A stretch of DNA of 64,000 nucleotides from Flectonema sp. DT1601 (lineage: Eukaryota > Euglenozoa > Diplonemea > Diplonemida > Diplonemidae), in assembly GCA_964019425.1 (NCBI GenBank), contig OZ025838.1:186001-250000 (forward strand), in the 5' to 3' direction. A program made the position numbers and the translations under genes. Shown here in pieces: positions 44,828-55,616 of this stretch (position 1 is the first letter of the stretch; every line of letters starts with the position of its first letter). The notes below the pieces were generated by a model that was not told the DNA's origin, searched no databases, and was given only the letters and a program-made list of their open reading frames with translations.

Positions 44828-47197
44828 TTAGTTGGTGAAAGTGTAGGAAAAAGTTCCCTGAGCCAACCCACTGCAGTCAACAGTTCCACCGGTTGGAACG
44901 TAGACACCGGTGCTTGGGTCGGATCCGTTCTGGAAAGTACAGAATCCAGTCTTTCCAGCGGACCCTCCGTAACGCGAGTGTGGTGGGCACGGGTAGTCGA
45001 AGTGGCTGGCGCTCGACAAGTCCCAGGTGTACCCGAAGTATCCTCCCTTCGAGAAGTAGTCACAGTACTCCTGGAGCTGAGAGGAAACCGGTGGAAGCTT
45101 GATTCCCTTCGTGTTGTTGGTCCAGGTGCAGGTGTGCTTCTCTCCAACGACAGTGGTGGTGGTCTCTGGAGGGCAAGCAGACGATGGTGGTGGTCTTGGT
45201 GGCGGGGTGACTCCTCCCTGGACAAGTGCCTGAACCGGGGCAGAAGTAATACCGCACTGGTCACTTCCTCTCTCCAGTCTGATGTAACCGTTCTCTCCCC
45301 ACTGTGCGTTCCAAGAGTTCTTAATCAACCAGTACTTCTGTCCGTTGTCGATACCGTACCCGACGATGAGAACAGCGTGGTCGGCTTGCTTGTTGCAGCA
45401 GTTGCTTACAATTCCTCCCTTGTATGGCCACCAGATCTGGGTCATCGCGTCCAGGGCAATCGACACAGGCCCGTACTTCGCAACAGCCGCTGCCATCGCT
45501 TCTTCGGTTCTGTTCACGTTATAGAACCCGGTCACCTTCACCTCAGCTGGGCTCCCGGCGTGGCAAGCAGGAACATTTCCGGTCCCCGAAACGTATGGGT
45601 ACGACGCTTCGGTGTCCGCTCCGTTGTCAGCAGTCCACTGGATCGCCTGGTACGGCCATCCTCCACCGCATCCATCCGATCCGGTGTCGCAGCTGACAAG
45701 CTTCTGCTCCGACAGACTCTGCAAATTGTTTCCGGCGATCGCCCACGCAGACTCAGTTACTCCGGTGGTTGAGAAAGACCAGCATGATCCACACTGTCCC
45801 TGATCCTTAACTGGGGTCACAACTCCCTTGGTTCTCCAGTCAACCGATGTTGGCATGTTGCGGATGTCTTCCTCGGTGATCCTTCTCTCCGCAGGGGCGT
45901 CTGGAAGATCTCCGGTGGTTGGGTGAGCGCAGTCTCTCAGGTGGGTTTCGAACTCACCCTTTGACCAGTCAGCGAGGTTGTTTGGAAGTCCACTTCCCCC
46001 CTGCGAGTAGAACAGGTTCAAGTGTCTGCGGAAGTTGTTGAAACGAGTCTGCTCTTCAGCCTTCGAGGCGTAAGTCTTCTTGTACTGAACCATCCACTTC
46101 GCGAACAGTTCACGGTGCTCAGCCAAGCTCTTCGACTTGTCAACTGGCTCCTCGAGAGGTGCCGCGCGCACTGGAAGAACGAGCTTGGCTGCGCTGCTCT
46201 TCGCCGACTCCAGAGAAGTAGCCCACAACGACTCCTCCAACTGCTTCGCCACCGTCACCGAGAACGAAGCCGCTCCCCACTGCATTGCGCAGGTGAACTC
46301 CTGTCCGGCAGCAAGAATGAAGTAACATCCACCCCTGTTTCCCCTGTCGTTGCGGTTCGATCCCCACGAGCACACGTTCGCTCCTCCGTAGTAGCAGTGG
46401 AACGCGTTGTAGTCTTCGTTGGTGCTCGACGACACGATCGAGATCACCAAGTCGTTTTGTCTGTCGTTGGTGTACGCGCAGTCGCACATGTTTGGCTTCG
46501 GGTAGGTCACGTTTGGGCACTTCATCGGAACATTCTGCGACTCCAACTGCAAAACATTCTTTTTGAATGAGAATGCCGACGACGATCCGTCGAATGAACC
46601 GCTCACCGAAGAGCACTTCAGATCACCTCCCGCAGGAAGGATGAAGTTGCAGGAGTACCCTCCCTGGGTTCCGTTCACAGCGTAGGCACAGACTTCCATG
46701 TTGTTGTACTTACAGCTGAACTCGTTCACACCGTTCCCGCGAGGTGCCATGCGCTGGGCCACCCAAAGGTCAGAACTGCCGGAGTTCTTGTAGCTGCAGT
46801 CTCCGTTGTTGCACTGAATCGTCTTCGTGTTGCTGTCCAACAGAGCCCCCTTCAGTGGCGAAACGTGGCTTCCGATCACATTCACGGTTCCCTGCACATC
46901 GCAGCTCATCTCAGCGCCAGCCGGAAGGACGAAGAAGCAACTTCCAGAGCTTCCGGTGTCCGAACTTGGGTACGACCGGTAGCAAGTCACAGCGTTCCCA
47001 ACAGTGCACGACAAAGACGCAACTCCAGACTGCTGTTCTGCCTGGAAGAAGAGCGTCACAGCTTCATCGACCTGTTTGTCGTTGGTGTACGAGCAGCTGT
47101 TTCCCGATACCGGGCAGTTGATCGAGTTCCACATCTGCTGTCCTTCTGCCACCGCTGACAGCGCCATCAAGGCGAACAAAAGACCCGAAGATCTCAT
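44828..47197 (-). CDS. Secreted cathepsin L-like cysteine protease with flanking Cys-rich beta domains
   Basis: Single exon, 789 residues. Signal peptide at 1-20 (LLFALMALSAVAEG). Three copies of a roughly 90-residue Cys-rich domain follow (about 20-115, 128-215 and 232-330), each with a C-x-Y-x-N start, a CFFVLPAG-type centre (GCYFILAAGQ, SCNFILPAGG) and paired cysteines. An I29 inhibitor segment (LFAKWMVQYKKTYASK, about 361) precedes the papain-family domain: Gln/Cys in QGQCGSCWSF (about 470), His in ADHAVLIVGYG (about 605), Asn in IKNSWNAQWGENGY (about 626). A proline-rich linker leads to a fourth, longer Cys-rich domain. It would be a digestive or lysosomal endopeptidase activated by propeptide removal. 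The extra domains may bind glycans. Codon use is strikingly G/C-ending compared with its neighbours. Confidence 0.9.
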   Translation of the reverse strand: MRSSGLLFALMALSAVAEGQQMWNSINCPVSGNSCSYTNDKQVDEAVTLFFQAEQQSGVASLSCTVGNAVTCYRSYPSSDTGSSGSCFFVLPAGAEMSCDVQGTVNVIGSHVSPLKGALLDSNTKTIQCNNGDCSYKNSGSSDLWVAQRMAPRGNGVNEFSCKYNNMEVCAYAVNGTQGGYSCNFILPAGGDLKCSSVSGSFDGSSSAFSFKKNVLQLESQNVPMKCPNVTYPKPNMCDCAYTNDRQNDLVISIVSSSTNEDYNAFHCYYGGANVCSWGSNRNDRGNRGGCYFILAAGQEFTCAMQWGAASFSVTVAKQLEESLWATSLESAKSSAAKLVLPVRAAPLEEPVDKSKSLAEHRELFAKWMVQYKKTYASKAEEQTRFNNFRRHLNLFYSQGGSGLPNNLADWSKGEFETHLRDCAHPTTGDLPDAPAERRITEEDIRNMPTSVDWRTKGVVTPVKDQGQCGSCWSFSTTGVTESAWAIAGNNLQSLSEQKLVSCDTGSDGCGGGWPYQAIQWTADNGADTEASYPYVSGTGNVPACHAGSPAEVKVTGFYNVNRTEEAMAAAVAKYGPVSIALDAMTQIWWPYKGGIVSNCCNKQADHAVLIVGYGIDNGQKYWLIKNSWNAQWGENGYIRLERGSDQCGITSAPVQALVQGGVTPPPRPPPSSACPPETTTTVVGEKHTCTWTNNTKGIKLPPVSSQLQEYCDYFSKGGYFGYTWDLSSASHFDYPCPPHSRYGGSAGKTGFCTFQNGSDPSTGVYVPTGGTVDCSGLAQGTFSYTFTN

Positions 47198-47584
47198 TAT
47201 AATTATCTTTTGATACGAGAACCTAATCGTGAGGGGATAATGATAATAACTATAATATTGAAAAAACAAACTTACAAAACAACAACACAACTTCTGCCCT
47301 TATATGTCTGTTCATTCACCGTTGTCGATTCTCCCGTAGGTTTCTATTTTTTTGTACGTTCGAATAGTTTTCTGCAAAATAAATAAAGATGAAGAGGAAC
47401 AAAACACATTCAGATAAAAAAAAAAATAAAAAAAAGTGTAAATGATAAAAAATAATTTCATTCTTTTTTTTTTTTTTTTTTTTTTGAAAAATATTAAAAA
47501 CAATCGGAAGCAAACTGAGATAAAAAAAAGTGTAGGCAAAAAAAAAAAAAAAAAAAAATACTTTTTCGCAACAAGTTATTTAAC
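47198..47584. other. Intergenic, candidate leader acceptor of the protease gene
   Basis: Sense CATTATCCCCTCACGATTAG (AG at about 47226) is pyrimidine-rich and lies about 27 nt before the protease start. T and A runs occur at 47463-47485 and 47538-47558. Confidence 0.4.
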
Positions 47585-49453
47585 TCAAATACAAAACATC
47601 TCAGACTCTGCCATGACATCACCATGAAGTGCATCAAGATAAACAAGTTTGTACTCACCAGAAGGTAAGGATGAGTTAAGTGAAATAATTGATTTCCAAG
47701 GTAGTGACCTTTCTATCTCGTGATTAAAGACACAAGAACCAACTAAAGGAGAATTCGGATCAATAACTTTATCTGTTAAGGCAGCAGGTATGACAGCAAC
47801 TGAGTCAGCCTCATTAGGAAAAAACCTATCATGATCAAATGAAAATAATATTTCACTGGAATCAGGTGAAACAGAAGAACAAAGTGTTAGAGTTCCCTGC
47901 TGTCTTTGAAGAGGTCTTGGTGACCGTTCTTGATCCGACAGCATTCGGAGTATCGAAAAAGTACCCTCTCCTCTGAGTATAAGTGAGACAGGTGATCCCA
48001 GGACATCACCTTCACTGAGACGATGTCCTTTATGAGTATAGGCAAAAACTTTACCAACAGAACTGCATTTATAATGGTAAATTTGTCCTTCGCATTTCGG
48101 AATGTGAATTATTCTCTGACGGTTAACAACAATTGATCTTCCAGACTTTGCGGAATCAATCCAATTCAACAATCGAATGTCACCTGCTGGTGATACCCCA
48201 GGACTTACTGATCTGAGTTCTAGTCCTTTTGATAAAGTTAAATATGACGCAATTATCTTCCATACTTCTGACTGCCTAAACTCATCAAGCCTCTCAATAT
48301 CATACTGACACTGAGCGTTATATAAATCTTGAAATAAATTACCTCCTGAAGGTGACAAGTGTAATCCAGCAATGTCGATAAGACTTTGTAAATGACCAAC
48401 TTGATTCTGTAAGGATACTAAAATTGTTTCCATTCGATTGTGTTTTGCTGATCGGGGAGTCTGTGGAGATGAATAAACTTCTGATTGAGAATAGTCAATC
48501 AGTTTTATTGACATTGAGTTGATGTCAGTTATAAGAAGTTTACCTCCTCGGTAATCTATGACACCACAAGGTGTCATAGATCCTGATACGATGGTTGAGG
48601 CTTTACCTGACAAGAGATCTATAGATCTAATTGAGTTGTTTACTTCATCAGCAACAAATACAATTCCATCCAAAGAGACGCATATAAATGACGGAAAACT
48701 GAATTTTGCTAATCCTAGAGAGCCATCAACATATCCACTACCATGCCATCCAACAATAGTAGTCACAACACCAGACGGATCTATAGATCTGACTCTGTGA
48801 GATGATCTCTCAGTCAAGTACATCACAGATCTTGAAACACAAATAGCATACGGATGACTTAGTTTATTATGACCTAACGGACCATCAGTATTCCCAGGTT
48901 GTCCTTTACTACCAGCAACAATAGTTTGATTGACAGATATAAAAGTTGACTCTTGTAAACTAATCGAAACAACGCAATGATGATCACAGTCACAGAGAAT
49001 AAGTTTATTTTCAGTGTAGTCAATAGCGACGTCTGTTGGATTGCTGAGAGAATCTCCATTAGAAAATGATAAAGTAGTAACTCTTTGTACCAAAGTATCA
49101 ATTACTCTAATAGAGTGATTTCCGCTGTCAGTTACGAATATTAAGTTCTGAAAGTGAGCAACGCTCGTTGGATGGTAAAATTTTGAATCTAAAGCAGGTC
49201 CATCCTTAACACCGATGTCACCACATCCAGCTATCGTTTTAACCAGATTAGCATCGTAGTCGACACATCTAATTTTATTATTATTCCTGTCTGCTATAAT
49301 TATAATGTCATCCACTCCCATAGTCATCCCCATCGGTCTACAAAATTTTGCTTCGGAAAGATTTCCATCAGCGAAACGGTCATTCTTCGATCCGGCAACG
49401 TTACTAACGATTGCTATGGATTCTGACTCGCAACTCAGCTTGGGACGCGGCAT
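47585..49453 (-). CDS. NHL-repeat beta-propeller protein
   Basis: Single exon, 622 residues, start MPRPKLSCESE. Residues about 20-310 are NHL repeats with alternating asparagine-rich turns: DIIIIADRNNNKIRCVD, LIFVTDSGNHSIRVID, KLILCDCDHHCVVSI, VMYLTERSSHRVRSID, IVFVADEVNNSIRSID, KLLITDINSMSIKLID. Each strand set is linked by short DGP/GSLG inserts (KDGPALDSKFYHPT, VDGSLGLAKFSFPS). About six blades are visible. A short coiled coil (ILVSLQNQVGHLQSLI) comes next. The final 90 residues look like a SKICH/immunoglobulin-type beta-sandwich (GEYKLVYLDALHGDVMAES). It is probably a scaffold for protein or RNA contacts; no signal peptide is visible. The C-terminal assignment is tentative. Confidence 0.82.
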   Translation of the reverse strand: MPRPKLSCESESIAIVSNVAGSKNDRFADGNLSEAKFCRPMGMTMGVDDIIIIADRNNNKIRCVDYDANLVKTIAGCGDIGVKDGPALDSKFYHPTSVAHFQNLIFVTDSGNHSIRVIDTLVQRVTTLSFSNGDSLSNPTDVAIDYTENKLILCDCDHHCVVSISLQESTFISVNQTIVAGSKGQPGNTDGPLGHNKLSHPYAICVSRSVMYLTERSSHRVRSIDPSGVVTTIVGWHGSGYVDGSLGLAKFSFPSFICVSLDGIVFVADEVNNSIRSIDLLSGKASTIVSGSMTPCGVIDYRGGKLLITDINSMSIKLIDYSQSEVYSSPQTPRSAKHNRMETILVSLQNQVGHLQSLIDIAGLHLSPSGGNLFQDLYNAQCQYDIERLDEFRQSEVWKIIASYLTLSKGLELRSVSPGVSPAGDIRLLNWIDSAKSGRSIVVNRQRIIHIPKCEGQIYHYKCSSVGKVFAYTHKGHRLSEGDVLGSPVSLILRGEGTFSILRMLSDQERSPRPLQRQQGTLTLCSSVSPDSSEILFSFDHDRFFPNEADSVAVIPAALTDKVIDPNSPLVGSCVFNHEIERSLPWKSIISLNSSLPSGEYKLVYLDALHGDVMAESEMFCI

Positions 49454-51243
49454 GTCTTTTTTTTTTTTTTTTTAAACCAACCCTGTGTGATTAAAATGAC
49501 GAATATCGCACTGCCGTAAGACATCTCAGGCGATCCAAAGGGTGTTAAGGACAGTCGGTGATATCATTTTGCTGTTTAATTGGGCAACAAGAAACGTAAT
49601 CAGAATTTCAAGTACAATAACCACATCAGTCGCTGAACAACTGTTGTAAAAATATAACGAATTATTTGAGATGGAAGAGTCTCAGCAGGAAGCATGGTTG
49701 AGGAATTGGGGAGCCTTTCAACTTCAGAAACAGTACTATGTTTTTTTTGGGGGAAAAAAAGAGTGAGCGGGGTTGTGTTTTTTTTTGTTTGTGTTTTTTT
49801 TTTTTTTTTTTTTAATTATGTGTTTCTGTGTTAATGGGCAGCAAAAGAATAAAAACGAAAAATCCCTAGTTAAGAGGATGAGGTAGCGACATAACTTTTT
49901 TTTTTTTTTTTTTTTTTTAAATTTAACGACAGCACCGAGTCCATGTACACTCTCCACAGAAGTTGGCGTGACATGAAACACGATCTTGATATTTCATTTT
50001 TTTTTTTTTTTTTTTTTTTGTAAACTTAAAATCAAAAACAAACAAAAGACCATACAGAGGCTTGTTGATACAAAAAAATATTTAGATACAGAAATAGAAA
50101 ACAAACCTTTTCGTATTTTTTTTTTTTTTTTTCTTTTTTTTTTTTCCCCTTCCACTAGTCATTCCATGCTACCTTTTATTGACCGCCTGAGCATGAAAAT
50201 TCAAACAGTTATTTTTTTTTTTTTTTTTTAAAGTGGATGTGATGGTATTCCAAGCACCAAGCTATATAAACGGAGGGGAAAAATAACCTCCAACACGTCT
50301 GCAGCAAAGCTCCATTTTTATTTCGTTTATCTTTTTTAATTTTTTTTTTTTCCAAAAGGTTCCCTCTGCAACTTTGATTGCTTGAAATGTCCTTTTCTCC
50401 AATATCTCAACCAATACACGCTATCACATGATTGGTTAAGAACAATGAGAAACGTTTAGTCATTTGTTCATTTCAATTTCCCCTCTCCCCCTCCTCGTTC
50501 TCCAATAGGTTACTTTTGGTAACCATTATTTAGCTTCTCCCTAGACCCTCAAAACAGAAGGATATGAGACATCATGGCTTGACAATACAACGGTACTCCC
50601 CTTTTGAGGAAAGAATTTCTACTCCGAAGGCCTTCGCTTTTGTTTGTTTGTCTTTTTTTTTTTTTTTTTTTTTTTCCATTTTCTCAATCGAAATCGGAAT
50701 CATGCGAAACCCACTACGAGACATCACTCCGCTAATCAGATGCCTGCTTCGCACTTTGTTTGTTTTTATTTTTTTTTTTTTTTTTTTCATTGCAACAGAA
50801 ATTATATAACATCAGTAGCCCTACATAAAGAGTCTGACATGTGTACCTTATTTCTTTCACTATTTGCCTTCAGGATTGTATATATTCCCGTTTGCATTGT
50901 TTTTGTCACCATGGGACACCCTTTCCATTTTTTTTTTTTTATAAAACTGAGCCATATGGGGGTGGAGGGAAGAATGGAATGGGGAGGGGAAAAAAAATAG
51001 GAACGGTGGATGGGGAAAGAGGGGAAAAAAAAAGGTGTCTGGCAATTTTCTCAAACTGCACCACACCTCTGTCCTAGATTTTTTGTTGTTGCATCCTTGA
51101 GAAGAAGCCTACAAAAGGACTTCATCATTATGAATCAATTAACCCGAACCCAAGCAAAGATTCCAACTTGCTTAGGCTGAGGCAACGCAATTTTATTTTA
51201 TTTGAATAGGATTGCAACTTCCTTCTTAGAAAACATTGGCATT

Positions 51244-51278
<35 letters not shown>

Positions 51279-51305
51279 GGTTGCCATTTTTTATTCAAAA
51301 AGGGA

Positions 51306-51336
<31 letters not shown>

Positions 51337-52089
51337 CCTCTGAAATGAGCAAAAAAAAAAAAAAAAAAAAAAAATGCCCAAATTTTACTTAGGACCATTC
51401 TTCTTTTTTTTAGGACTATAACACGAGTAGAGTAAAGGTGCTTACCCTCGAAGACTTGATCTTCCAACGAAATAACAAGAAGTTTCTTAGCAAACGCCTG
51501 TGCGCAATAAAATACTTATTAAGGAAGGGGTTAAGTTACGCTGTCACAATCATCTTGTCTACCGAACAAAAACAGGTTTGCGGCTATAAGAAAATCTTGT
51601 CTAACTTTGTTTTTTTTCCCTCTTCCTCCTATTAAAAAAAAAGAATGCAAGAAAAAAAAAAAGAATACATACACCATAAATATGAGGGCTCGTTGGAAGG
51701 GGGGGCAAATTGGGAAGAAAATATGTGAATGCCGTGGACAAGACTCAACTATTAGTCAGTACTGCGCTATGCTGGTGGTTTCTCACCCAAGACTTAATTT
51801 TTTTTTTAAAAAAAAAGAAAAAAAGAAAACTGTAACGTCGGAAGACTGTTTCTAAATACCCGAAAAGAGAGTATTTGCCATCACCTTTTCTTTTTTTTTT
51901 TTTTTTTTGAAAAAAAAAAAAAAAAAAAAACATATAAATAAATAATCAATAATGCCAACCGAACTATATATCTCCACGATTCTCAGGTCCAACCTCAATA
52001 TCCCTCTACCTCTCTATCACTTGAATTCTGACATGCGACTAGAACGTAGATCGCAGTATTTTTAAACCAACGGTATATAATACTGTTTC
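49454..52089. other. 2.6-kb intergenic, homopolymer-rich
   Basis: No gene supported. Many T runs (for example 49793-49813, 49998-50019, 50652-50675, 51310-51336) and A runs (51246-51274, 51351-51374, 51910-51930). Frames here consist mainly of K/F runs. Confidence 0.6.
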
Positions 52090-54232
52090 TTAAACAGTTC
52101 GTTGATTTTCCCAATACGCTCTATTCGCCTCAGTCCGAGTAACCAATGGTTGCAACAACGGCAACAACGTTGCGATGTCTTCGAACATTGGTATCACGAT
52201 ATAGTTCATAAATGACATTTGTCCCTTCGCAAAGTCAGTCGCATGTTTCCTCCGTTCCATAAATGGACTTACCTGAATGTCTATACGCTGCTCTATATCA
52301 CCCTGAGCGTAGAATTCCTCTGCGATTCTCTCAGCCCATCGAAGGTACAAATTTAGAGGTCTGCTACAGTTGCTAATGTCTGCCATCTGTTAGGAGTGTG
52401 TGTGATAAAGTTACCAAAAGGAAAAGGGAAGGGACAACTCGGATAAAACATACCTTAATAGCCATAACCATAGCCAGCCGCACATCGTCTTTTCTTGAAT
52501 ACCAATCTGGATTCTCTGATAAACGTCTGCGGTACTGCGCAAATATCCTTGCGTGATTACCCATGTCGGTAGACAACAGAAGCTCTACTACCGTGTCTCT
52601 GACATCTTTCTTTTGATCATCATTAAGAGATGCTAAGATATTGAACTTGGGATTTCTCATCATCTCGAACACACAGCAACAGTGATGATTTTCTAGAATT
52701 GACCTGTTTTTTGTTTTGTTATTCATGTTCACTAATCCTTACTTTAAATAGTACATATAAAAAATAAAAAAAACATCAACATACCTGTCATTATATAGTG
52801 TCCCTAAATAGGCTGAAGTCTTAGTGTGAAATACATTATTGAATCCAGGGTGATCGTAGTCGTGGATTCCTGCAGAGATAATCGCAGCAAGTTGATCTTC
52901 TTTTTTTAACCTCATCTTACTATCCATACTGCCTGGTCCCATGATGAAATGCATGCATTGAAGAACATCTGCTGCGTGTGTAGCATTATGATAAGGGTTT
53001 AAATGGTAACCAGCTGTTACAGCTAACCAAAAGTTTTTCAAAACAGATCGATCAATAGAGAAGTAACTGCACAGATCATATTTGTGTGTTAGGACCCAAG
53101 CGACGTGAAGAAGAGCTCCTCCGTCGGTCAATTCTTGAAGTTCAAACGCATCGAATTCGTGTTCGTCTAGTTTTTTAAGACAAGCGATAATCTTCCAAGC
53201 GGTTGTCTGATCTTCGATTCCGCTAACAAGAGCCTTCAAAATTGGATCTGAAGGGGATTGAAGAGGAGGGTTTCCACTCTCAGCTAACTGACCTTCAAAC
53301 TGTTCTTCTTCAAGTTGAAGAAGAGCATTGTTAGGTGTATGCCAAACAGGATCGTATTCTCTTGCCCATGTTGTGTGTTGAAATGGTCGAGTACCACCGA
53401 CATTATAAAGTGCATCCAAGTGATGCATAGCATCACCTGCCAGTGCTCTGCGTGATCTCCTAACTTGTTTTTCAATTTTACTAACTTCCTCAACAAGTTC
53501 AGCTATTTTTTGATGTTCTCTCCGACTTTGTAACTGCTGCTCTTCGACTTTAGGAACATGCTCATCTACAGCATCCTTCTGAATGTGATACTGTGCTTCC
53601 AAGATGTTCAGTTTGGATTCCTTTTGACAGCAGATTTCTTCTGCTTCTCTTTTTTCTTTTGATTGGTCTTTACTCTTAATGCCGGAATACGACGTTAAGA
53701 ATGGATAGAAGAAATAATTATAAGTAAGAGATTTATCGTTTCCATAATTAGACAAGTAGACTGGTAGTAGTATTCTCTGTTCTTTACTGGTGTGAAGAGT
53801 GATGTCAAGTCGACGTTGGTTTCCAGGTGTTGCTATTGCACGTGGGGGTCCAGGAGCTTTTATAAAAGCTGCAGTAAGAGATTTCCAGAATTGTGGCCAA
53901 CTTAGTGATGGAGCTGTTAGTTTTGTATGTATGTTTTTTAATTCTATTATATCATCATCAGTCATGCTGCGAGCCCAAACCGTTCCAACCACATCCCGAC
54001 AAGCGATGGTTAAACCAACGTGATCTGGAGTATTACCATAAAGTACAAAGAAATATCTTTTACCATCTTGGTCTACTTCCCTCATAACAGGTGATGATAA
54101 GTGTTTCTCCTTCCCACTGGACGGATGTTCCACAACAGGTGGCGTCCCTCGCCGAGTATCCTTACCAATGTCAGCACCCTTCTCAGTTAGAGTGCCAACC
54201 TGCTGCTTTGGGATGCTAGTACCACATCCCAT
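52090..54232 (-). CDS. 3',5'-cyclic-nucleotide phosphodiesterase with XRCC4/XLF-like head
   Basis: Exons 54232-52785, 52703-52454 and 52386-52090; 664 residues. MGCGTSI fits N-myristoylation at Gly2 with palmitoylation at Cys3, so membrane anchoring is likely. Residues about 50-165 resemble the head of the XRCC4/XLF fold (TVWARSMTDDDIIELK, LTAPSLSWPQFWKSL, RRLDITLHTSKEQRILLPVY), followed by a coiled coil (about 185-265), probably a dimerisation module. The class I phosphodiesterase domain spans about 330-640: PYHNATHAADVLQ (about 415), GIHDYDHPGFNN (about 459), ENHHC after the first splice, and the metal aspartate in MADISN at the start of exon 3. All four metal ligands are present, so it should hydrolyse cAMP and/or cGMP. 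No GAF or FYVE domain is seen. Both splice joins rebuild conserved motifs, which validates them. Confidence 0.9.
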
Positions 54233-55610
54233 TATATACTAAACTTCTATGCTTCCATACAGATGTTCAGACTAGTGTGTGGTTACTGATGAAAGGAACG
54301 AGATATATGATGGAAATTATAGTAAAGTAGAATCAGAAATAAAGACGTCTTCTCTCTCTTCCATTTCAGTACTTTTGTAAGTCTCTTTGAAAAGAAAGTA
54401 GGTAGGAATTCCTTGATATAACTTATTAACAAAAAGAATCTACTGGTCGTGTTGGGAAAAAGGATTTCTAAAAGTGGTTTGGGATGGAAGGGGGAAAAAA
54501 TTCTTCTGTTAACAATTCTAAATATTACTACCTACTCGAGTCTATTCTTTTCCAATTTTTTTTTTTTTTTTTTTCCCCCCTTCAATAAAAAATGTTTTCC
54601 TTAGGAAGTCCGGTATTCAAAAGCCGGCCTTGAGTAGGAGTGCGTGATCCATGCCGCGAAGGAATTGGCGTGAGCCTTTCTGGAGCGTGGATGAGTGCAA
54701 ATCTTGGTTGTAGTAGCGAATATTCAATGGAGAACATTGAAGGCCGAAGTGGAGAAGGTTTCCGTGTCAACAGCAGTTTGCAATGAAATACCCTTATTAG
54801 ATTGCATCCCTTAGGAAACTACACATAAATCCCCGAAAGGATTATCCTTATTAAGTTCAAGGTGTGGATAAGAGAGGAGGGTGCTTTAATAAAATTCTAA
54901 TCCTTACAAAATCTCTTTCTTTATTTTTTTTTTTTTTTTTCATCCTTTTTTTTAGAACACACACAAGTCTTTACAAAAGGCATCACACATTTAACATGCA
55001 CACCGACTTGTAGTGGTTCCGCCCCATATTCCCCGTGAAGGATGGGGTCTAATTCAATTAAAAAAAACAAAAGATCGAGAAAACAACTCCTGCACTCAAA
55101 AAGAAAATTCACCTCCAAAAAGGAAAAATGCCATGGCAAAAGAAAGTAAGTAACTGAAAAGGTTTTTCTTTTTTTGTAAACAAAAACCCTATCTAACGGG
55201 TGGTTAACAAATTGTGAATGGGAAAAAAAATAATACATTGTGAGTCCCTCTTCTCTCAGAATCACAAATACATCTATAAGATTAGAAAAAATACAACGCG
55301 TGCGCGAAAGGGGAAAGGAAAAAGAAAAGAAACTAGCAACCCCATTGAAATGACACCGCCAAGGAAACGGGTCTGGAGTGACCGCATGTTCTAAAAAGAA
55401 AACAATAATAAGTATTGGATTCAATTAAAACTATAGAGAAAATAATAATATAACAATATTGAGGTTTTGGTTATTGCACATTACAGTGAATCAACTTAAA
55501 CCGAGAAAGCTAACAGAGGTTTACGTGTAGCTCTTACAATACTTGTTAAATGCAATAAAATAAAAAAAAAAAAAATAAAAAAAAAGAGAGGTTTGTACGA
55601 ACTACCAATG
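54233..55610. other. Intergenic with a dispersed repeat and an unresolved open stretch
   Basis: 54582-54770 (minus) is an open frame with ordinary composition (FALIHAPERLTPIPSRHGS) but no support as a gene. T runs at 54557-54574 and 54923-54940. A copy of the SINE-like repeat is at 55412-55575. Confidence 0.5.
55412..55575 (+). mobile_element. SINE-like dispersed repeat, second copy
   Basis: Matches 28356-28525 through AACTATAGAGAAAATAAT, CAACTTAAACCGAGAAAG, AGAGGTTTACGTGTAG and ACTTGTTAAATGCAATAAAA. Same orientation, A-rich end. Confidence 0.55.
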
Positions 55611-55616
55611 AATATA

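Noticed and set aside
44893-47158. Many long open frames on both strands opposite the cysteine protease (up to 264 codons)
   Set aside because: They are antisense shadows produced by the G/C-rich codon use of the protease; none has coherent domain content.
54582-54770. Minus-strand 62-codon frame in the PDE-kinesin gap
   Set aside because: Protein-like but short, no recognisable motif, no clear acceptor upstream; left as unresolved.
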